Source of the DNA: Nioella sediminis
GTDB taxonomy: Bacteria > Pseudomonadota > Alphaproteobacteria > Rhodobacterales > Rhodobacteraceae
DNA length: 46,009 bases
Direction: 5' to 3'
Assembly (NCBI RefSeq): GCF_001879695.1
Contig: NZ_MNBL01000147.1
Coordinates: 1-46,009, forward strand
Position 1 is the first letter of the stretch, and each line of letters opens with the position of its first letter. A program made the position numbers and the translations under genes. Below are positions 1 to 7,348 of the stretch, in pieces. The notes under the pieces are model-generated. The model worked only from the letters and a program-made list of their open reading frames with translations, made no database searches and was not told the DNA's origin.

Positions 1-33
1 TCCAGTTCGGTCTCGACTGAGAAATTCCCGTTA

Positions 34-75
34 GGCAGGGAGACGTCCTTCCTGGACCCGGGCTGATCCCTCGCC
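34..75. other. Possible structured RNA segment at the window edge
   Basis: GGC 34-36 can pair with GCC 73-75, AGGGA 37-41 with TCCCT 67-71, and GTCC 45-48 with GGAC 54-57. This nested fold lies just before a strong hairpin. It could be the 3' part of a leader or small RNA cut by the window edge. I could not match it to a known riboswitch or RNA family, so it is listed only as structure. Confidence 0.22.
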
Positions 76-81
76 AAACCT

Positions 82-114
82 GCACGCTCCCCCGTCCCAA
101 GGGGAGCGTGCTTT
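82..114 (+). terminator. Strong hairpin upstream of sdaA, terminator-like
   Basis: An 11-bp perfect stem (GCACGCTCCCC 82-92 with GGGGAGCGTGC 101-111) encloses an 8-nt loop and is followed by only three T. It may end an upstream transcript or be part of a leader of sdaA. The short T-run keeps confidence moderate. Confidence 0.45.
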
Positions 115-223
115 GCCATTGACGGGGACTTGCGTCGGTCGCATGGATCGCAATGTCGGTTTCCCCCGGCGTGATGCCCGCAAACAGGGTAAACAGGCGG
201 CAATCCCAACAGGAAGCGGTTCC

Positions 224-1636
224 ATGTTCCTCAGCGTTTTCGACATCTTCAAGATCGGTATCGGCCCGTCCTCGTCCCACACGATGGGGCCAATGACGGC
301 GGCGGCGCAGTTCCTCGAACAGCTGCGCACCGGATTGCGGGAACCCGGCGCCGGAGATGTGGCGCGGGTCATGTGCTCTTTGCACGGGTCCTTGGCGTTT
401 ACCGGCAAGGGCCATGCGACCGACCGGGCCGTGATCCTGGGGCTATTGGGGTTTCTTCCGGCCACGATCGACCCGGACAAGGCGGAAGTGGCGGAAGCAG
501 TGCTGAAAGACAGCCACACCCTGACGCCGGAGGGTTTGCCCCCCCTGTCATTTGATCCCGAAAAGGACGTGGTGTTCGATTTCGGGCCGCCGCTGCCGGG
601 CCATGCCAACGGGATGATCCTGCGGGGCTTTGATGCGGCCGGGAACCTCTATATGGAGGAAACCTATTACTCCATCGGCGGCGGTTTCGTGATGACCGCG
701 GCCGAACTTGATCGCCACAAGCAGGGCGGGGCCGAGGAGCTCCATGCGGAGAAAGCCGCACACGGGTATCCCTATCCGTTCGGTTCGGCGGAGGAGATGC
801 TGCGCATGGGGCAGATCTCGGGCAAGTCCATTGCCGAGATGAAATGGGAAAACGAGGCCACACATGGTGGCCGCGCCGAGGTCAAAACGCGACTGGACGC
901 GATCTGGTCAACTATGGACGCCTGTATCGACCGGGGACTCTCCCAGGAGGGGATCCTTCCCGGCGGGCTGAAGGTACGACGCCGGGCGAAGGCGATCCAC
1001 GAACAGCTGCTCTCCGAGCGTGGCACGAACCTGGCGCAGCCGCACACCGTCAATGACTGGCTCAGCGTCTACGCCATGGCCGTCAACGAAGAGAACGCCG
1101 CTGGCGGCAAGGTCGTGACGTCGCCCACGAACGGAGCTGCCGGGGTCGTCCCGGCTGTCCTGCGCTACTACCGCGATCATTGCATCGGCGCCACCGAAGA
1201 GGGTCGGCGTACCTTCCTGATGACCGCTGCCGCGGTAGGCGGCCTGATCAAGCATAATGCCTCGATCTCGGGCGCGGAGGTCGGCTGTCAGGGCGAGGTC
1301 GGGTCCGCCGCCGCGATGGCCGCTGCCGGGCTTTGCGCCGCCTTGGGAGGCACGAACGAGCAGATCGAGAACGCCGCCGAGATCGCGCTCGAACACCATC
1401 TGGGCATGACCTGCGACCCGGTCGCGGGCCTGGTGCAGGTGCCCTGCATCGAACGCAACGGGTTGGGGGCGATCAAAGCTGTCTCCGCCGCTTCGCTGGC
1501 TTTGCGCGGCGACGGGCAGCATTTTATGCCCCTGGACAACTGTATCGAGGCTATGCGCCAGACCGGGATCGACATGAGCGAGAACTACAAGGAAACCAGC
1601 CGTGGCGGCCTTGCCGTGAATATTCCGGAATGCTGA
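224..1636 (+). CDS. sdaA: L-serine ammonia-lyase (L-serine dehydratase), iron-sulfur, single chain
   Basis: This 470-aa cytoplasmic enzyme deaminates L-serine to pyruvate and ammonia using an oxygen-sensitive [4Fe-4S] cluster. The N-terminal [21 protein letters not shown]-type segment is typical of the one-chain form. Cluster cysteines are seen at about residues 355 (VGCQGE), 397 (MTCDPV) and 408 (VPCIER), and the protein ends in Cys470. These spacings (42, 11 and 62) equal those I recall for the Legionella enzyme, whose C-terminal Cys also ligates the cluster. The ATG at 224 is chosen because homology starts there; an upstream in-frame ATG at 113 would add a non-homologous tail and place the 82-111 hairpin immediately before the start. 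It converges with the GSCFA gene, only 11 bp away. Confidence 0.95.
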   Translation: MFLSVFDIFKIGIGPSSSHTMGPMTAAAQFLEQLRTGLREPGAGDVARVMCSLHGSLAFTGKGHATDRAVILGLLGFLPATIDPDKAEVAEAVLKDSHTLTPEGLPPLSFDPEKDVVFDFGPPLPGHANGMILRGFDAAGNLYMEETYYSIGGGFVMTAAELDRHKQGGAEELHAEKAAHGYPYPFGSAEEMLRMGQISGKSIAEMKWENEATHGGRAEVKTRLDAIWSTMDACIDRGLSQEGILPGGLKVRRRAKAIHEQLLSERGTNLAQPHTVNDWLSVYAMAVNEENAAGGKVVTSPTNGAAGVVPAVLRYYRDHCIGATEEGRRTFLMTAAAVGGLIKHNASISGAEVGCQGEVGSAAAMAAAGLCAALGGTNEQIENAAEIALEHHLGMTCDPVAGLVQVPCIERNGLGAIKAVSAASLALRGDGQHFMPLDNCIEAMRQTGIDMSENYKETSRGGLAVNIPEC

Positions 1637-1647
1637 GAACATCTTGA

Positions 1648-2841
1648 TCACTCCGCTGCCGTGGCTTCTGCGGCCTGAATCCGTTCTTCCTCTTCGATGT
1701 ATCGAAGCAGCATTTCCTTCGCCGCCTCGTCCGTGACCTTGAAATCGCTGATCCGGTTGCGGTTGAGCATATGCCGCAGCTTGGGCAGGTTGCGGGCACC
1801 GAGCGCGCCGTCGAGCCGTTCGTTCAGCTGACCCGCCGCCGATTTGGCGCGCAGCCACTGGCGCAGGTATTCGTGATCGGTCGGGGCCCGTTCGCACCAG
1901 ACGCGCTCGAAGGTCATCATGATGAAATCCTGTACGGATTTGTACAGGTGGCGCCGGTCTTCCTTGAAGGGGTAGTTGAAGATGTCGGCCACGATTTCGT
2001 AGGACGGCCAATAGAAGATATGCTCTTCGTCCTTGAATTCCCGCATCACTTCGTCGATGGCAACGCGCAGCACGGCCTTGGATACGCTGTTGGCGCTGAT
2101 GCAGCTTTCATCGCGGAAGGTGGCGATCAACGGAATGGGCGACAGGGTCAGGATGATCTTGGCATCCGGGCGATGCTTGCGGATCAGGCGGTAGATTTCC
2201 CGTAGATTGTCGGCGTTTTCCTGGGCGGTCGAAACACGGAATTTATGACGTTCGGGGTCGTACTTGTCCTTCGGCAGGGTGCGCCAGAAGACACCTCCGG
2301 TCGGTTCGTCATACCAGACCTCGGACAGGCCAAGGGTCAGGATGAAGACGTCGGTTTCATTGAAGAGCCGCAGCGTTTCAGCGCGTACATCTTCGTCATA
2401 GCCGAACTCTTCCGACTTGTAGCCATGCCACAGGGGCGCGTCGAAGCTCTTGGCCTCGAACGCCCATTCGAACTGCTGGCGGATGACGAAGGTGTTGACC
2501 ATTCCCTCGCCGCAGCTGACCACATAGGCGTTGCTTTCCTTGTTGCGGGTCAGCACGTTGTAATGGCGAGAGGCCAGCCAGTCCGAGATATAGGCGGCAA
2601 AGCAGCTGCCGAAGGCGGTCACTTTCGTGGTTTCATTGATGCAGGGGGCGGGAGGTTCCCAGCCTTTCAGCACATAGTCCAGAACAGCCGTTTCCGGCAT
2701 CATCTGCATGGCCTTGGGTGGGCGGCTGCCCTTTGATCCCCGGAACCATGTCTGGTGGACACGTCCCTCTTTCGTGGATTCGTTGCCTGCCACACGATCT
2801 GCCGCCTTGGTCACCGCGGCCGGGTCCAATAGTTTGGTCAT
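1648..2841 (-). CDS. GSCFA domain protein
   Basis: This 397-aa protein has the family-defining motif FGSCFA near residue 70 (TKVTAFGSCFAAYISDWL), followed by a LTLGLSEVW block and an ILTLSPIPL block. GSCFA proteins are distant relatives of SGNH/GDSL hydrolases, and some are thought to act on acyl groups of polysaccharides; the substrate here is unknown. No signal peptide or membrane segment is visible, so a cytoplasmic location is likely. The C-terminal ~30 residues are rich in Glu and Ala. Its ATG is preceded by AGAAGG six bases away. It lies downstream of a LacI-type gene on the same strand but is separated from it by a terminator, so the two are probably not one operon. Confidence 0.85.
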   Translation of the reverse strand: MTKLLDPAAVTKAADRVAGNESTKEGRVHQTWFRGSKGSRPPKAMQMMPETAVLDYVLKGWEPPAPCINETTKVTAFGSCFAAYISDWLASRHYNVLTRNKESNAYVVSCGEGMVNTFVIRQQFEWAFEAKSFDAPLWHGYKSEEFGYDEDVRAETLRLFNETDVFILTLGLSEVWYDEPTGGVFWRTLPKDKYDPERHKFRVSTAQENADNLREIYRLIRKHRPDAKIILTLSPIPLIATFRDESCISANSVSKAVLRVAIDEVMREFKDEEHIFYWPSYEIVADIFNYPFKEDRRHLYKSVQDFIMMTFERVWCERAPTDHEYLRQWLRAKSAAGQLNERLDGALGARNLPKLRHMLNRNRISDFKVTDEAAKEMLLRYIEEEERIQAAEATAAE

Positions 2842-2860
2842 CTTGTACCTTCTGCTCGAT

Positions 2861-2882
2861 CCGGGCTTTTGTGCCCGGTTTT
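2861..2882 (+). terminator. Small hairpin with T-tail, plus-strand oriented
   Basis: CCGGGC 2861-2866 pairs with GCCCGG 2873-2878 and is followed by TTTT. It is oriented as a terminator for plus-strand RNA, for example read-through from sdaA or antisense RNA. On the minus strand it lies in the 5' leader of the GSCFA gene. Confidence 0.35.
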
Positions 2883-2904
2883 CCTGAATCGTAGCAGAGA
2901 TGAC

Positions 2905-2935
2905 GAAAAAATGAATCCCCTTTTCTTGGAAGGGG
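2905..2935 (-). terminator. Terminator of the LacI-type gene
   Basis: Read on the minus strand, the stem CCCCTT/AAGGGG (plus-strand arms 2917-2922 and 2930-2935) is followed a few bases later by six T (complement of A 2906-2911). It sits 12 bp past the regulator stop, so it should end that transcript before the GSCFA gene. Confidence 0.6.
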
Positions 2936-2946
2936 TTCGGAATGTG

Positions 2947-3981
2947 TCAGACGGGGGCGCGCATGGTATCTCCGGGGTCGAAACCGGCATCCATGGTGAT
3001 GATCTGATCGCAGCTTTCACCGGCCACGCGCGCGGCGATGATCTGGGCCGCCGCGCGGCCGATCTCCAGCCTGCGCGTGTCCATCGTGGCCAGGCGCATC
3101 GGCAGACCATCAAGGATCTCCACCGCGTTGAACCCGGCAAGCCCCAAATCCTGGGGAATGCGAATGCCCTTCTCAAGGCAATACAGCAGCCCGCCTGCGC
3201 CGATCATATCATTGGAATAGTAGAGGAAATCGAGGTCGGAGTGCCGCGTCAGCATCTCTTGTGTCATCTCGCGTCCTTTGCCCAGGCCCGAACCGCCGGA
3301 GTAGAAGATGCGATCCACCAGATCGACTCCGGCCTCGTTCAGAACGGCTTCAAACCCTTCCAGCCGTTTCCGCGCCCGGTAATCCAGCGGCATCTTGGTG
3401 CCCATGAAGCCGATCCGCCTATAGCCGCGCAACAGGATCTCTTTTGCCATGCGCGCCCCGGCGGCGCGGTGGCTGATGCCGACCATCGCGTCGATCGGGT
3501 CGCCATCGGCATCCATGATCTCGACCACCGGAATGCCGGAATTGGTCAGCATGGCAATCGACGCCTCGGAATGCTCGATCCCCGCAACGATCATGCCCGA
3601 CGGCCGCCAGGACAGCATCTCGTAGATCACTTCCTCTTCGCGTTCCGGCTTGTAGTGGGTTGCCCCGAAGACCGGTTGCAGCGGTGTGTCATCCAGCACG
3701 TCCGAGATGCCCGCCAAGACCTGCGGGAACACCATGTTGGACAGCGACGGGATGACCACACCGACAAGATTGACGCGCGACGAGGCCAGCGCCCCGGCGA
3801 TCTTGTTGGGTACGTAGCCGAGCGACCGGGCTGCCTCCAGAACCCGCGCCCTTGTGGCCTGCGAAACGTCCCCCCGGTTGCGCAACACACGGCTGACCGT
3901 CATTTCCGACACGCGCGCGGCCTCGGCCACATCGCGAAGGGTCAGTTGAGGTCGACCTGGATCTTGGCTTCTGGGGGGCAA
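2947..3981 (-). CDS. LacI/GalR-family transcriptional regulator (GntR-like)
   Basis: This 344-aa protein has an N-terminal LacI helix-turn-helix (LTLRDVAEAARVSEMTVSRV, about residues 13-32) followed by the hinge and a periplasmic-binding-protein-like effector domain (LVGVVIPSLSN to the C terminus). The wording of the DNA-binding region and hinge resembles gluconate repressors of the GntR subgroup, but no sugar-acid gene is near, so the ligand is unknown. The start is TTG: upstream codons to an in-frame TAA contain no ATG, GTG or TTG, and GGAG lies nine bases before this TTG. It is transcribed alone and ends at a clear terminator. Its target operon is probably elsewhere. Confidence 0.9.
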   Translation of the reverse strand: MPPRSQDPGRPQLTLRDVAEAARVSEMTVSRVLRNRGDVSQATRARVLEAARSLGYVPNKIAGALASSRVNLVGVVIPSLSNMVFPQVLAGISDVLDDTPLQPVFGATHYKPEREEEVIYEMLSWRPSGMIVAGIEHSEASIAMLTNSGIPVVEIMDADGDPIDAMVGISHRAAGARMAKEILLRGYRRIGFMGTKMPLDYRARKRLEGFEAVLNEAGVDLVDRIFYSGGSGLGKGREMTQEMLTRHSDLDFLYYSNDMIGAGGLLYCLEKGIRIPQDLGLAGFNAVEILDGLPMRLATMDTRRLEIGRAAAQIIAARVAGESCDQIITMDAGFDPGDTMRAPV

Positions 3982-4122
3982 GGCGGCGGGCTCCGGTTGA
4001 TTGCGATAACACGACTGTTACGCACTTCCGGGCGGCTTGTCCAAACCAGAACGTCGCAGACGGATTTTTCCCGGCCAAGCGCTTGCCAGCGCGGACGGAA
4101 TTGGCCAGAACGGGCAAAGGCT

Positions 4123-4199
4123 GGCCCCGTGGCTCAACTGGATAGAGCAGCCCCCTCCTAAGGGGCAGGTTGCAGGTTCGAATCCTGCCGGGGTCACCA
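4123..4199 (+). tRNA. tRNA-Arg, anticodon CCT
   Basis: The 77-nt cloverleaf is complete. The acceptor GGCCCCG 4123-4129 pairs with CGGGGTC 4189-4195, with one G-U pair. The D stem is GCTC/GAGC, the anticodon stem GCCCC/GGGGC with loop 4155-4161 and anticodon CCT at 4157-4159, and the T stem GCAGG/CCTGC with TTCGAAT loop. The discriminator A and encoded CCA at 4197-4199 complete it. It reads the rare AGG codon. It ends two bases before the stop of the convergent JmjC gene. Confidence 0.97.
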
Positions 4200-4201
4200 C
4201 T

Positions 4202-5392
4202 TTAGTCGATGAAATGCACCAGCCCTTCGCGGACCAGCCGACGCAGCAAGACAGCTTTGCCCGCATCGTCCAGATCACCCGGCAGATCAGCCATCGTGAA
4301 GCGCGGGGTGGAGATTGCATATTCCAGCGGTTCGCGGGCATGGGCGGGCAGGGTGATCACGGTGCCTTGGCAGGACAGGGCGACGCTGTCGGGCTGGTCG
4401 CCCTTCGCGGGCACATCTGTCAGGCGGTAGATCAGAGTCGGGCGGGCCCCCATCACGCTGTCGGGGCCAAGCCCGTCAAGCCGCGCCATCTGGGCAAGTT
4501 GATCATGCGCGCGGGGCAGGCGGGTGGCGATGAAATCTTCGCGGAACTCGTTCAGCACGGGGTCCAGAGTGGCACCTGACAGCTTGCCCAGAAGAGCCGA
4601 GAATTTGGCCTCGGCCCCGCTGCCTTCAAAGCCCTCATTGGCAAAGCCCGGCGGCAGTCCCTCGCGGAATTCGGCGTCACTCAGGGCCATTTTCCGCACC
4701 GCCTCGACCATCACATCGGCCCAGGACCGCATCATCAGCCCCGTCGTGATATGCAGGCTAGTCTGGTCGGTCGACACCGCATCATGGGTCAGCCCTCGGG
4801 GCACATAGACCATGTCGCCCGGTTCCAGCACGAAACTGTCGGTCATCTCGCCGATCGGGACGTCATGGGGGTTGAAGGCCTGTTCCTCCAGCGGAAGGTG
4901 AACGGGCGTGTCGTAGATGCGCCATTCCTTGGTGCCCTCGACCTGCAGAACCAGAACGTCATGTCCGTCGTAGTGGGCCTTGAAACCCTGGCTATGGGCG
5001 GGGGTCATGTAGATGTTTGTCTGCACGCGGGCGGAGAAGACCTTCTCCAGCTCCCGGCAGAACATGGCCAGCTTCGGCAGCCGTTCCTGAAGGTTCGACA
5101 TGATGATCGTCGCGCCCTCGGCGAAGAGCTGATTGACCGCGACCGGATCAACGAAGCCGCTGCCATAGGCGAAATCGGCTGCGGTAATCTCCCGATCCGC
5201 CTGGACAACGTTCACTTCGGGCACTGACAGCCCGAGCGTTGAGACCGCCCAGTCAATATCGGCGCTCGCCAGCAGGCTGGAATAGTAATCCGCCTGCCCC
5301 CTGCGAATGACCAGATGCTTCTTTTCAAACGAATGGTCGAAGAAGTCCTTTGCGGTGACCGGTGCAATGGCCTGATCGAAACTCATGGACAT
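4202..5392 (-). CDS. JmjC/cupin-like 2-oxoglutarate- and iron-dependent oxygenase
   Basis: This 396-aa protein belongs to the Cupin_4/JmjC group that includes ribosomal-protein hydroxylases such as RoxA/YcfD. Iron ligands are visible as H140-x-D142 (KAHYDGHDVLVLQ) and a distal His203 (VPRGLTHDAV), followed by the winged-helix-like C-terminal region of the group. Length is close to that family. A role in hydroxylating a protein side chain is likely by family, but the substrate cannot be read from sequence. Two ATG codons (5392 and 5386) are possible; the first is 10 nt from GGAG. The gene converges with tRNA-Arg and diverges from the mini-protein gene at 5561. Confidence 0.85.
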   Translation of the reverse strand: MSMSFDQAIAPVTAKDFFDHSFEKKHLVIRRGQADYYSSLLASADIDWAVSTLGLSVPEVNVVQADREITAADFAYGSGFVDPVAVNQLFAEGATIIMSNLQERLPKLAMFCRELEKVFSARVQTNIYMTPAHSQGFKAHYDGHDVLVLQVEGTKEWRIYDTPVHLPLEEQAFNPHDVPIGEMTDSFVLEPGDMVYVPRGLTHDAVSTDQTSLHITTGLMMRSWADVMVEAVRKMALSDAEFREGLPPGFANEGFEGSGAEAKFSALLGKLSGATLDPVLNEFREDFIATRLPRAHDQLAQMARLDGLGPDSVMGARPTLIYRLTDVPAKGDQPDSVALSCQGTVITLPAHAREPLEYAISTPRFTMADLPGDLDDAGKAVLLRRLVREGLVHFID

Positions 5393-5488
5393 CTGTCCGC
5401 TCTCCCATCTGCTGACTGGAGCGTCAGCTCTGCATCGTGCCGGAGGGGCCGCAACCGGCGTGAATTGGCCGATGGACGGAGGCGGGCA

Positions 5489-5517
5489 TTGACGGGCTTA
5501 CCTGTTGTCCATATAGT
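5489..5517 (+). promoter_or_regulatory. Sigma70-type promoter of the first Tat mini-protein
   Basis: TTGACG at 5489-5494 is followed after exactly 17 bp by TATAGT at 5512-5517. Both are five of six matches to consensus. Transcription would start near 5524, giving a leader of about 37 nt before the ATG at 5561, which is preceded by AAGGAAGG. Confidence 0.6.
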
Positions 5518-5520
5518 TCG

Positions 5521-5535
5521 TGTGAGTATTACACA
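5521..5535. promoter_or_regulatory. Short dyad over the predicted start of transcription
   Basis: TGTG 5521-5524 and CACA 5532-5535 flank seven bases immediately downstream of the -10 box. A protein bound here would block the promoter. The arms are only 4 bp, so this is a weak candidate operator; its possible binder could be the winged-helix protein encoded at 6207-6911. Confidence 0.25.
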
Positions 5536-5560
5536 TGATTTGGCAGCAAGGAAGGCCACC

Positions 5561-5839
5561 ATGTCTAAAAAAGATAAGACCGGCCAAAAGACGCTGACCG
5601 ACAGCGATATTTCTACCGCGCGTCCGGCCCGGCGGGCCGTGCTTGGCCTGATGGCAGCGAGTGGAGTTGTGGCGCTGACCCCGTCGACAGCGCAGGCCAG
5701 CGACGTGGACAACGGAAACTGGACCGACAGCGGGTCTTGTCCGCGTGGCGGAGGTGGGGCCTATACCGGCCACACCGATAGCGACAATGGCCGCATTACG
5801 GATCGAGGCGGCTATGGGCGCGGTGCGCCTTACTGCTGA
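5561..5839 (+). CDS. Tat-type exported mini-protein A with two D-x-D-x-G motifs
   Basis: I do not recognise this 92-aa protein. It has a short cytoplasmic head with TLTDSDI (11-17), an Arg-Arg signal (RR 24-25, then AVLGLMAASGVVAL) and an A-Q-A cleavage site ending near residue 46. The mature part would be about 46 aa, rich in Gly, Asp and Thr, with DVDNGNWTD (48-56) and DSDNGRITD (73-81), Cys60 and a C-terminal Cys92. The acidic motifs resemble calcium-binding loops; that is inference. It is the upstream member of a tandem pair with the gene at 5922. The start is fixed by AAGGAAGG before the ATG and by alignment with the paralogue. The two Cys may form a disulfide after export. A modified-peptide precursor is an alternative, but no maturation enzyme is nearby. 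Confidence 0.8.
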   Translation: MSKKDKTGQKTLTDSDISTARPARRAVLGLMAASGVVALTPSTAQASDVDNGNWTDSGSCPRGGGGAYTGHTDSDNGRITDRGGYGRGAPYC

Positions 5840-5854
5840 TTTCGGTGCAACATC

Positions 5855-5863
5855 TGCTATAGT
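5855..5863 (+). promoter_or_regulatory. Extended -10 promoter candidate for mini-protein B
   Basis: TG-C-TATAGT (TG 5855-5856, TATAGT 5858-5863) fits an extended -10 element, with no good -35 box. The octamer TATAGTTC is shared with the promoter of mini-protein A (5512-5519). Predicted transcription would start about 5870, at the first base of the 18-bp palindrome. Confidence 0.4.
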
Positions 5864-5869
5864 TCACGT

Positions 5870-5887
5870 CGGGCCCCTAGGGGCCCG
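5870..5887. repeat. Perfect 18-bp palindrome between the two mini-protein genes
   Basis: CGGGCCCCTAGGGGCCCG is fully self-complementary. It lies 30 bp after the stop of mini-protein A and 34 bp before the start of B. No T-run follows, so it is not a classic terminator. In RNA it could cap the 5' end of a B transcript or protect the 3' end of an A transcript; in DNA it could bind a dimeric protein. Confidence 0.75.
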
Positions 5888-5921
5888 TGCATTCATCAGA
5901 CCAAAGGATTGGACCGCCAAT

Positions 5922-6194
5922 ATGACCGAGAAATCCGACAAGACCCTGACGGATAGCGATATTCAGGTGGGCCGCAGTGGACGGCGGCGGTTCCTTGGTC
6001 TGGCTGCCGCCGGTGGCACGGTTGCGATTCTACCGGGTCAGGCGCAGGCCGCCGATGGCGATACCGGATCATGGAGCGATGGCAACGCCTGCCCGCGTGG
6101 TCCCGGCGGCACCCGCACCGGCTATACCGACAGCGACAATGGCAGCATTTCGGACAGGTCCGGCTATGGTCGCGGGCGGCCCAACAATTGCTAG
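5922..6194 (+). CDS. Tat-type exported mini-protein B, paralogue of the upstream gene
   Basis: This 90-aa protein aligns with the preceding one over its length. It shares TLTDSDI (8-14), an Arg-Arg-Arg-Phe-Leu signal (21-25; closer to the Tat consensus than in A) and A-Q-A at 41-43. The mature part of about 47 aa has DGDTGSWSD (45-53), DSDNGSISD (70-78), the CPRG block with Cys57, the GYGRG block and a C-terminal Cys90. The signal and mature part have diverged, while the acidic motifs, both Cys and the tail are kept, suggesting selection on those residues. Function is unknown. It faces the winged-helix membrane gene tail to tail with 12 bp between the stops. The ATG is supported by paralogue alignment and AAAGGA upstream. 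Confidence 0.8.
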   Translation: MTEKSDKTLTDSDIQVGRSGRRRFLGLAAAGGTVAILPGQAQAADGDTGSWSDGNACPRGPGGTRTGYTDSDNGSISDRSGYGRGRPNNC

Positions 6195-6206
6195 GCCGGA
6201 CCCCGG

Positions 6207-6911
6207 TCAGATCATCTTGATCACGTCCTTGTCGATCGCCAGCATATAGCCCCGGCGGGCGATGTTCTTGACCAGCAATTCGCTGACCATCTGATTGCCG
6301 AGCGTATCGCGCAGGCGTTTGATTCGCGTGGCCCCGGCGGCTTCCTCGCAATCCGATGCCGGTTTCCCGGACACCATTGATTCGATTTCCGCGCCGGACA
6401 GCACGTCGTCATCCATCCGCGCCTCGGCCAGAACCGACAGGGTTTCCATCGCGGCGGCGGTCAGCTTGAATTCCATGTTGTTGAGGTAGACGACCCCCTC
6501 TTCACGGCTGACGACCAGCGAAGACACCTGGATGCCAGACCGCTCGATCTCATGCATGCGGCGGTTCAGGGTGATGATCGTGACGAGGAAGACGAGACAG
6601 GCAATCAGCAGCGCCGTGGCGAAGACGATCAGCACGAAGATGATCGCGCGATAGCTGGCCAGAACCTTGGAAAAGGTGGTCCCGGATTGCGCCAGAATCT
6701 CAAGGATTCTTATGGATTCCGTGGTGGTCAACGCATCGTTGACGACGAAGATCTCCTCGACCGCGTCGTTGAACGCGCCTGCATCGGGCAGGTAGGAGAA
6801 CAACAAAATCGCCGCCACCGCGAGGATGGCGACGACTGCCACGATCCCGAGCTGTACGACCCGGGTACCGGTGATCCGCGACTCAGAAGCGGAGGTAGTA
6901 TTGTCCTGCAC
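6207..6911 (-). CDS. Two-TM membrane protein with C-terminal winged-helix domain
   Basis: This 234-aa protein has two hydrophobic helices (about 18-41 and 89-115) around a loop of about 47 residues, which should be periplasmic. The C-terminal region (about 130-230) resembles the OmpR/ToxR winged helix: a YLNNMEFKLTAAAMETLSVL block, a TRIKRLRDTLG recognition-helix-like block and a final RRGYMLAI wing. In ToxR and CadC the winged helix comes first, so the order is reversed here. A membrane-bound transcription regulator that senses the periplasm is the simplest reading, but DNA binding is inference. It overlaps by 29 bp with the upstream secreted-protein gene and faces the two exported mini-proteins, which are candidate targets or ligands. 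Confidence 0.75.
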   Translation of the reverse strand: MQDNTTSASESRITGTRVVQLGIVAVVAILAVAAILLFSYLPDAGAFNDAVEEIFVVNDALTTTESIRILEILAQSGTTFSKVLASYRAIIFVLIVFATALLIACLVFLVTIITLNRRMHEIERSGIQVSSLVVSREEGVVYLNNMEFKLTAAAMETLSVLAEARMDDDVLSGAEIESMVSGKPASDCEEAAGATRIKRLRDTLGNQMVSELLVKNIARRGYMLAIDKDVIKMI

Positions 6912-7161
6912 GGTCTCTCCTCGAATCGAGGCCGGTCTCGTCGAAGACCGACATAACTTCCAGGAGCTGCCAGCCGCCCGTCAGGCGACCTGCGATGTTC
7001 GACGCAGCGGCGCCAACCGAACAGGCAGAATCCGGCAACTCGATCACACCGTAATGCAGGCGGAGCGGGTTATCCATCTTTGCCTTGTAATCGGCGAAGC
7101 AAGTTGCGTTGGCCGTAGTGGCGAGCCCGATGAGGGCGAGGGAAAGAATAAGCTGTTTCAT
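6883..7161 (-). CDS. Small secreted protein with two Cys, unknown function
   Basis: This 92-aa protein has a classical signal peptide (1-19, ending A-N-A) and a mature part starting TCFADYKAKMDNPLRLHYG. Cys21 and Cys47 could form one disulfide. The CxADYKAK...PLRLHYGV wording is familiar from unnamed roseobacter proteins, but I know no function for it. Its 3' end overlaps the start of the winged-helix membrane gene by 29 bp, so the two are almost surely one transcript and translation may be coupled. This pairing makes a secreted partner or ligand for the loop of the membrane protein plausible. The ribosome site is weak. Confidence 0.7.
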   Translation of the reverse strand: MKQLILSLALIGLATTANATCFADYKAKMDNPLRLHYGVIELPDSACSVGAAASNIAGRLTGGWQLLEVMSVFDETGLDSRRDRAGQYYLRF

Positions 7162-7194
7162 GAGGTTGAGTTAGTGTCAGATGGCCCTGTCATT

Positions 7195-7248
7195 CAATAT
7201 CAGACGCCCGAAAACGGCCTGTTATCCGATATCGAGGGGCTGATATTG
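7195..7248. promoter_or_regulatory. 9-bp inverted repeat in a divergent intergenic region
   Basis: CAATATCAG 7195-7203 and CTGATATTG 7240-7248 are exact inverted copies 36 bp apart, between the secreted-protein gene (leftward) and the gene at 7349 (rightward). They could be two half-sites or paired sites for a regulator, or a long hairpin in a leader. The intervening DNA also contains CGATATCG. Confidence 0.35.
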
Positions 7249-7348
7249 CCTGTCTGACCGGGTCAGGGGGATTTTGGACGCACCAGCCGCGCATGCCCGC
7301 GGTGTTTCATGACGTGCCCCCAACACTCATCTACCCGGAGACCAACCC

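Noticed and set aside
1-111. Glycine, cobalamin or SAM-type riboswitch before sdaA
   Set aside because: The segment folds, but I could not match conserved cores of those riboswitches and its 5' part is outside the window.
113-223. N-terminal extension of sdaA from ATG 113
   Set aside because: The extra 37 residues do not look like the family, and the 82-111 hairpin lies directly before that ATG with no ribosome site visible; 224 fits homology.
4123-4210. tRNA-Arg as an integration site of a genomic island
   Set aside because: The flanking genes are ordinary chromosomal genes, no integrase is near, and no duplicated tRNA 3' end was seen.
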